DNA of 64,000 nucleotides from Paenibacillus rhizophilus. GTDB lineage: Bacteria > Bacillota > Bacilli > Paenibacillales > Paenibacillaceae. Where the stretch lies: positions 1-64,000 of the forward strand of contig NZ_RQPI01000008.1 in assembly GCF_003854965.1 (NCBI RefSeq), read 5' to 3'. A program made the translations under genes and the position numbers. The notes under the pieces are model-generated. The model saw nothing but the letters and a program-made list of their open reading frames with translations. It was not told the DNA's origin and searched no databases. Positions 62,626-64,000 of this stretch are shown piece after piece. Every line of letters starts with the position of its first letter. Position 1 is the first letter of the stretch.

Positions 62626-63195
62626 ATGTCCTGGAGCAAATTGAAGCAGCATCTGGAGGGCTTTCTCAGTCCTTCGTTAAATGGAAGGGTAGAATACCGC
62701 GCACCGGGTTACCGCTATTTACCTGATAAATCAGGGATTTGTTATTTTTCGGTAGATAAAAAGAACATACTCAATATGAGTGATAAAACGAGCTCCATCA
62801 GATGGTATCAAACGGAGCTAGAAGTTAAGAATGATCCCGGTATCCAAATTCCTATCAGCAGTGACGACATTGAAGCGGTCAGAAAAGGTACCAAGGGGCC
62901 AGTGCCGGAGGATCGTCTAATCGTAATGGCCAGAAGCAGAAAAAGTTCAGAACATGCAAAAGAGCTTTTGTCCGCACAGGCTTCATTAGTTAAATCCAAT
63001 TTTATCGTAGTGGCTAATAAGTTCTTAACTACCCCTGTAGAGGAAAGCCTGGAGAGCAATGATATTTTATTGAATATTCTGGCTTTGGTGGACCGAAGGG
63101 TTGGGAAAAAGCGGATTCTAAACATGTCCGAGAAGATGATGTTAAAGCATCCGGCTGTGCGGTATTTTTATGAGTTGAGGCGGGGTGGGGTGTGA
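62626..63195 (+). CDS. SF0329 family protein
   Basis: A 189-residue soluble protein matching what is annotated as SF0329 family. It starts MSWSKLKQHLEGFLSPSLNGRVEYRA and contains IRWYQTELEVKNDPGIQIPISSDDIEAVRKGTKG, LESNDILLNILALVDRRVGKKRI and the end HPAVRYFYELR. GGAGGGGG precedes ATG 62626. The biochemical function is not known. Its position directly before RlaP-like and RtcB genes suggests a role in RNA repair or stress response. Confidence 0.82.
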   Translation: MSWSKLKQHLEGFLSPSLNGRVEYRAPGYRYLPDKSGICYFSVDKKNILNMSDKTSSIRWYQTELEVKNDPGIQIPISSDDIEAVRKGTKGPVPEDRLIVMARSRKSSEHAKELLSAQASLVKSNFIVVANKFLTTPVEESLESNDILLNILALVDRRVGKKRILNMSEKMMLKHPAVRYFYELRRGGV

Positions 63196-63811
63196 ACTGA
63201 ATGATTTACACCTGCGGATGATCATAGATGGGCAGGGGATACCAATAGTGATAGGTCCCCGGAATCAGCTTTTTCACATAACTTCCTTTAAGTCGAATCC
63301 GCCGCTGCTCGAGTGGCTTCAGTCACCGATTGTATATAGGGAGAATCATACGATTGCAGAACAAATTCGCCGTATTTCTCCATTCACGTTTTCCCCAAAG
63401 TCATGTATGTACCACTATTTGCACATGGCAAAGGGGAACTACCGGGAGTACCTGCAGGGTGAGCGGGTGAAAATCAAAAAATACTTCTATGTTCTCCGCC
63501 CGATATTAGCTTGCGAGTGGATCGAGAAGCAAAATACCATGCCGCCTATTGAATTTGATCGGCTGGTCGATTCTGTTGTGCCAAAGGGAAGCGAGCTTAA
63601 GATGGTTATCGACGGTTTGCTTGTCCGCAAAAAGGCAGGCGATGAAATGGATTACGAAGCGAGGATTAATCCGATCAACGAGTTTTTGGAGGAAAGGATC
63701 GAGTATTACGAGCGGATGGCAGCGGTCTTGCAATCGTCTGGTGGGGGCCAGGATCAGCGGCTTGATGATTTGTTCCGTTCCGTGCTAAAGGAAGCATGGG
63801 GGGAAAAGTGA
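63185..63811 (+). pseudogene. RlaP-like nucleotidyltransferase, N-terminally truncated
   Basis: From about residue 34 on the sequence is the C-terminal two-thirds of the RlaP family (RNA repair pathway polymerase-beta-like nucleotidyltransferase): FKSNPPLLEWLQSPIVY, FSPKSCMYHYLHMAKGNYREYLQGERVKIKKYFYVLRPILACEWIE and INEFLEERIEYYERM. The N-terminal catalytic part (GSR-type motif plus DxD of nucleotidyltransferases) is missing and replaced by about 30 unrelated residues. The frame starts at GTG 63185, overlapping the SF0329 stop. It is probably inactive as a transferase, although the rest is intact and could still bind partners or RNA. Confidence 0.72.
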
Positions 63812-63858
63812 TGAGTACGATTGGAAAGGCATTCTTATAACAGGAGTGAACTAATTTA

Positions 63859-64000
63859 TGGCTTATCAAAATATAAACGGCGTGCTTGTATGGGGCACCC
63901 CCGACGAGGGGGCGCTTGCTCAAGCAAAAACCTGCGCAGAAACAGGAAATGTCGTCCAAACGCTACTTATGGCGGATCATCATAAAGGATACAGTCAGCC
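63859..64000 (+). CDS. rtcB: RNA-splicing ligase RtcB, 5' part (right edge of window)
   Basis: Only the first 47 codons are present. NINGVLVWGTPDEGALAQAK, then TLLMADHHKGYSQP match the RtcB N-terminus. RtcB joins RNA 2',3'-cyclic phosphate or 3'-phosphate ends to 5'-OH ends with GTP and Mn(II). AGGAGTG lies before ATG. It follows the truncated RlaP-like gene by 47 bases and probably belongs to the same unit. Confidence 0.88.

Overview
The window reads as chromosomal DNA of a Paenibacillus-type Firmicute. The basis is a PurR-box plus guanine-riboswitch purine operon in the order purE-K-B-C-S-Q-L-F-M-N-H-D, strong AGGAGG ribosome-binding sites, GTG/TTG starts, U-tailed hairpin terminators, a TnrA/GlnR-box-controlled glutamine transporter with GlnK/GlnL, and genes such as yerC, yqfQ, dagK and rlmD. 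No phylogenetic marker search was possible, so the genus is an inference. Most of the window is gene-dense core genome.

Layout. 1-126: 3' end of a 5S rRNA gene and its terminator. 239-6909: housekeeping genes (UPF0303/heme-degrading-like protein, acyl-ACP thioesterase, DNA topoisomerase III, an MDR-type oxidoreductase divergent from an HxlR regulator, DUF1294 protein, universal stress protein). 6913-9981: a decayed IS1595-like element with 32-bp terminal inverted repeats and a near-perfect 8-bp target duplication. It carries a DUF2975/HTH passenger pair and a nested, broken IS110-family element. 10078-12651: minus-strand genes, including a nitroreductase, a deletion-fused fossil of a GlpA-like oxidoreductase/DUF1667 cluster, and a TiaS-like protein translationally coupled to a small Cys protein. 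12904-27442: the complete de novo purine operon from PRPP to IMP, interrupted by a 0.67-kb hairpin-rich spacer between purF and purM.

27501-37929: a SEC-C protein behind a possible short RNA, a chemoreceptor, threonine dehydratase, several lineage-type hypothetical proteins, a pair of small acidic paralogous peptides, an alpha/beta hydrolase and a LigB-type dioxygenase. 38137-46406: a LacI-regulated nine-gene cluster (CehA-type N-domain protein, PHP hydrolase, GDPD-like protein, LacI regulator, four ABC transporter genes, one unknown). Two matching operators bracket its two promoters. I infer uptake and hydrolysis of an organophosphate/phosphodiester. 46677-49592: DUF3048 lipoprotein and DUF47/PiT phosphate transport.

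49829-56501: glnQ-glnH-glnM-glnP under a perfect TnrA/GlnR box, then glnK-glnL-corA. Three tandem palindromic repeats lie between the two permease genes. 56560-61418: yqfQ, yerC, a CbiX-like chelatase, dagK and rlmD (with an in-frame 63-bp duplication). 61535-64000: a lower-GC segment with a Dus-family enzyme and an RNA-repair neighbourhood (SF0329 protein, N-terminally truncated RlaP-like protein, start of rtcB). I saw no CRISPR array, tRNA gene or prophage.
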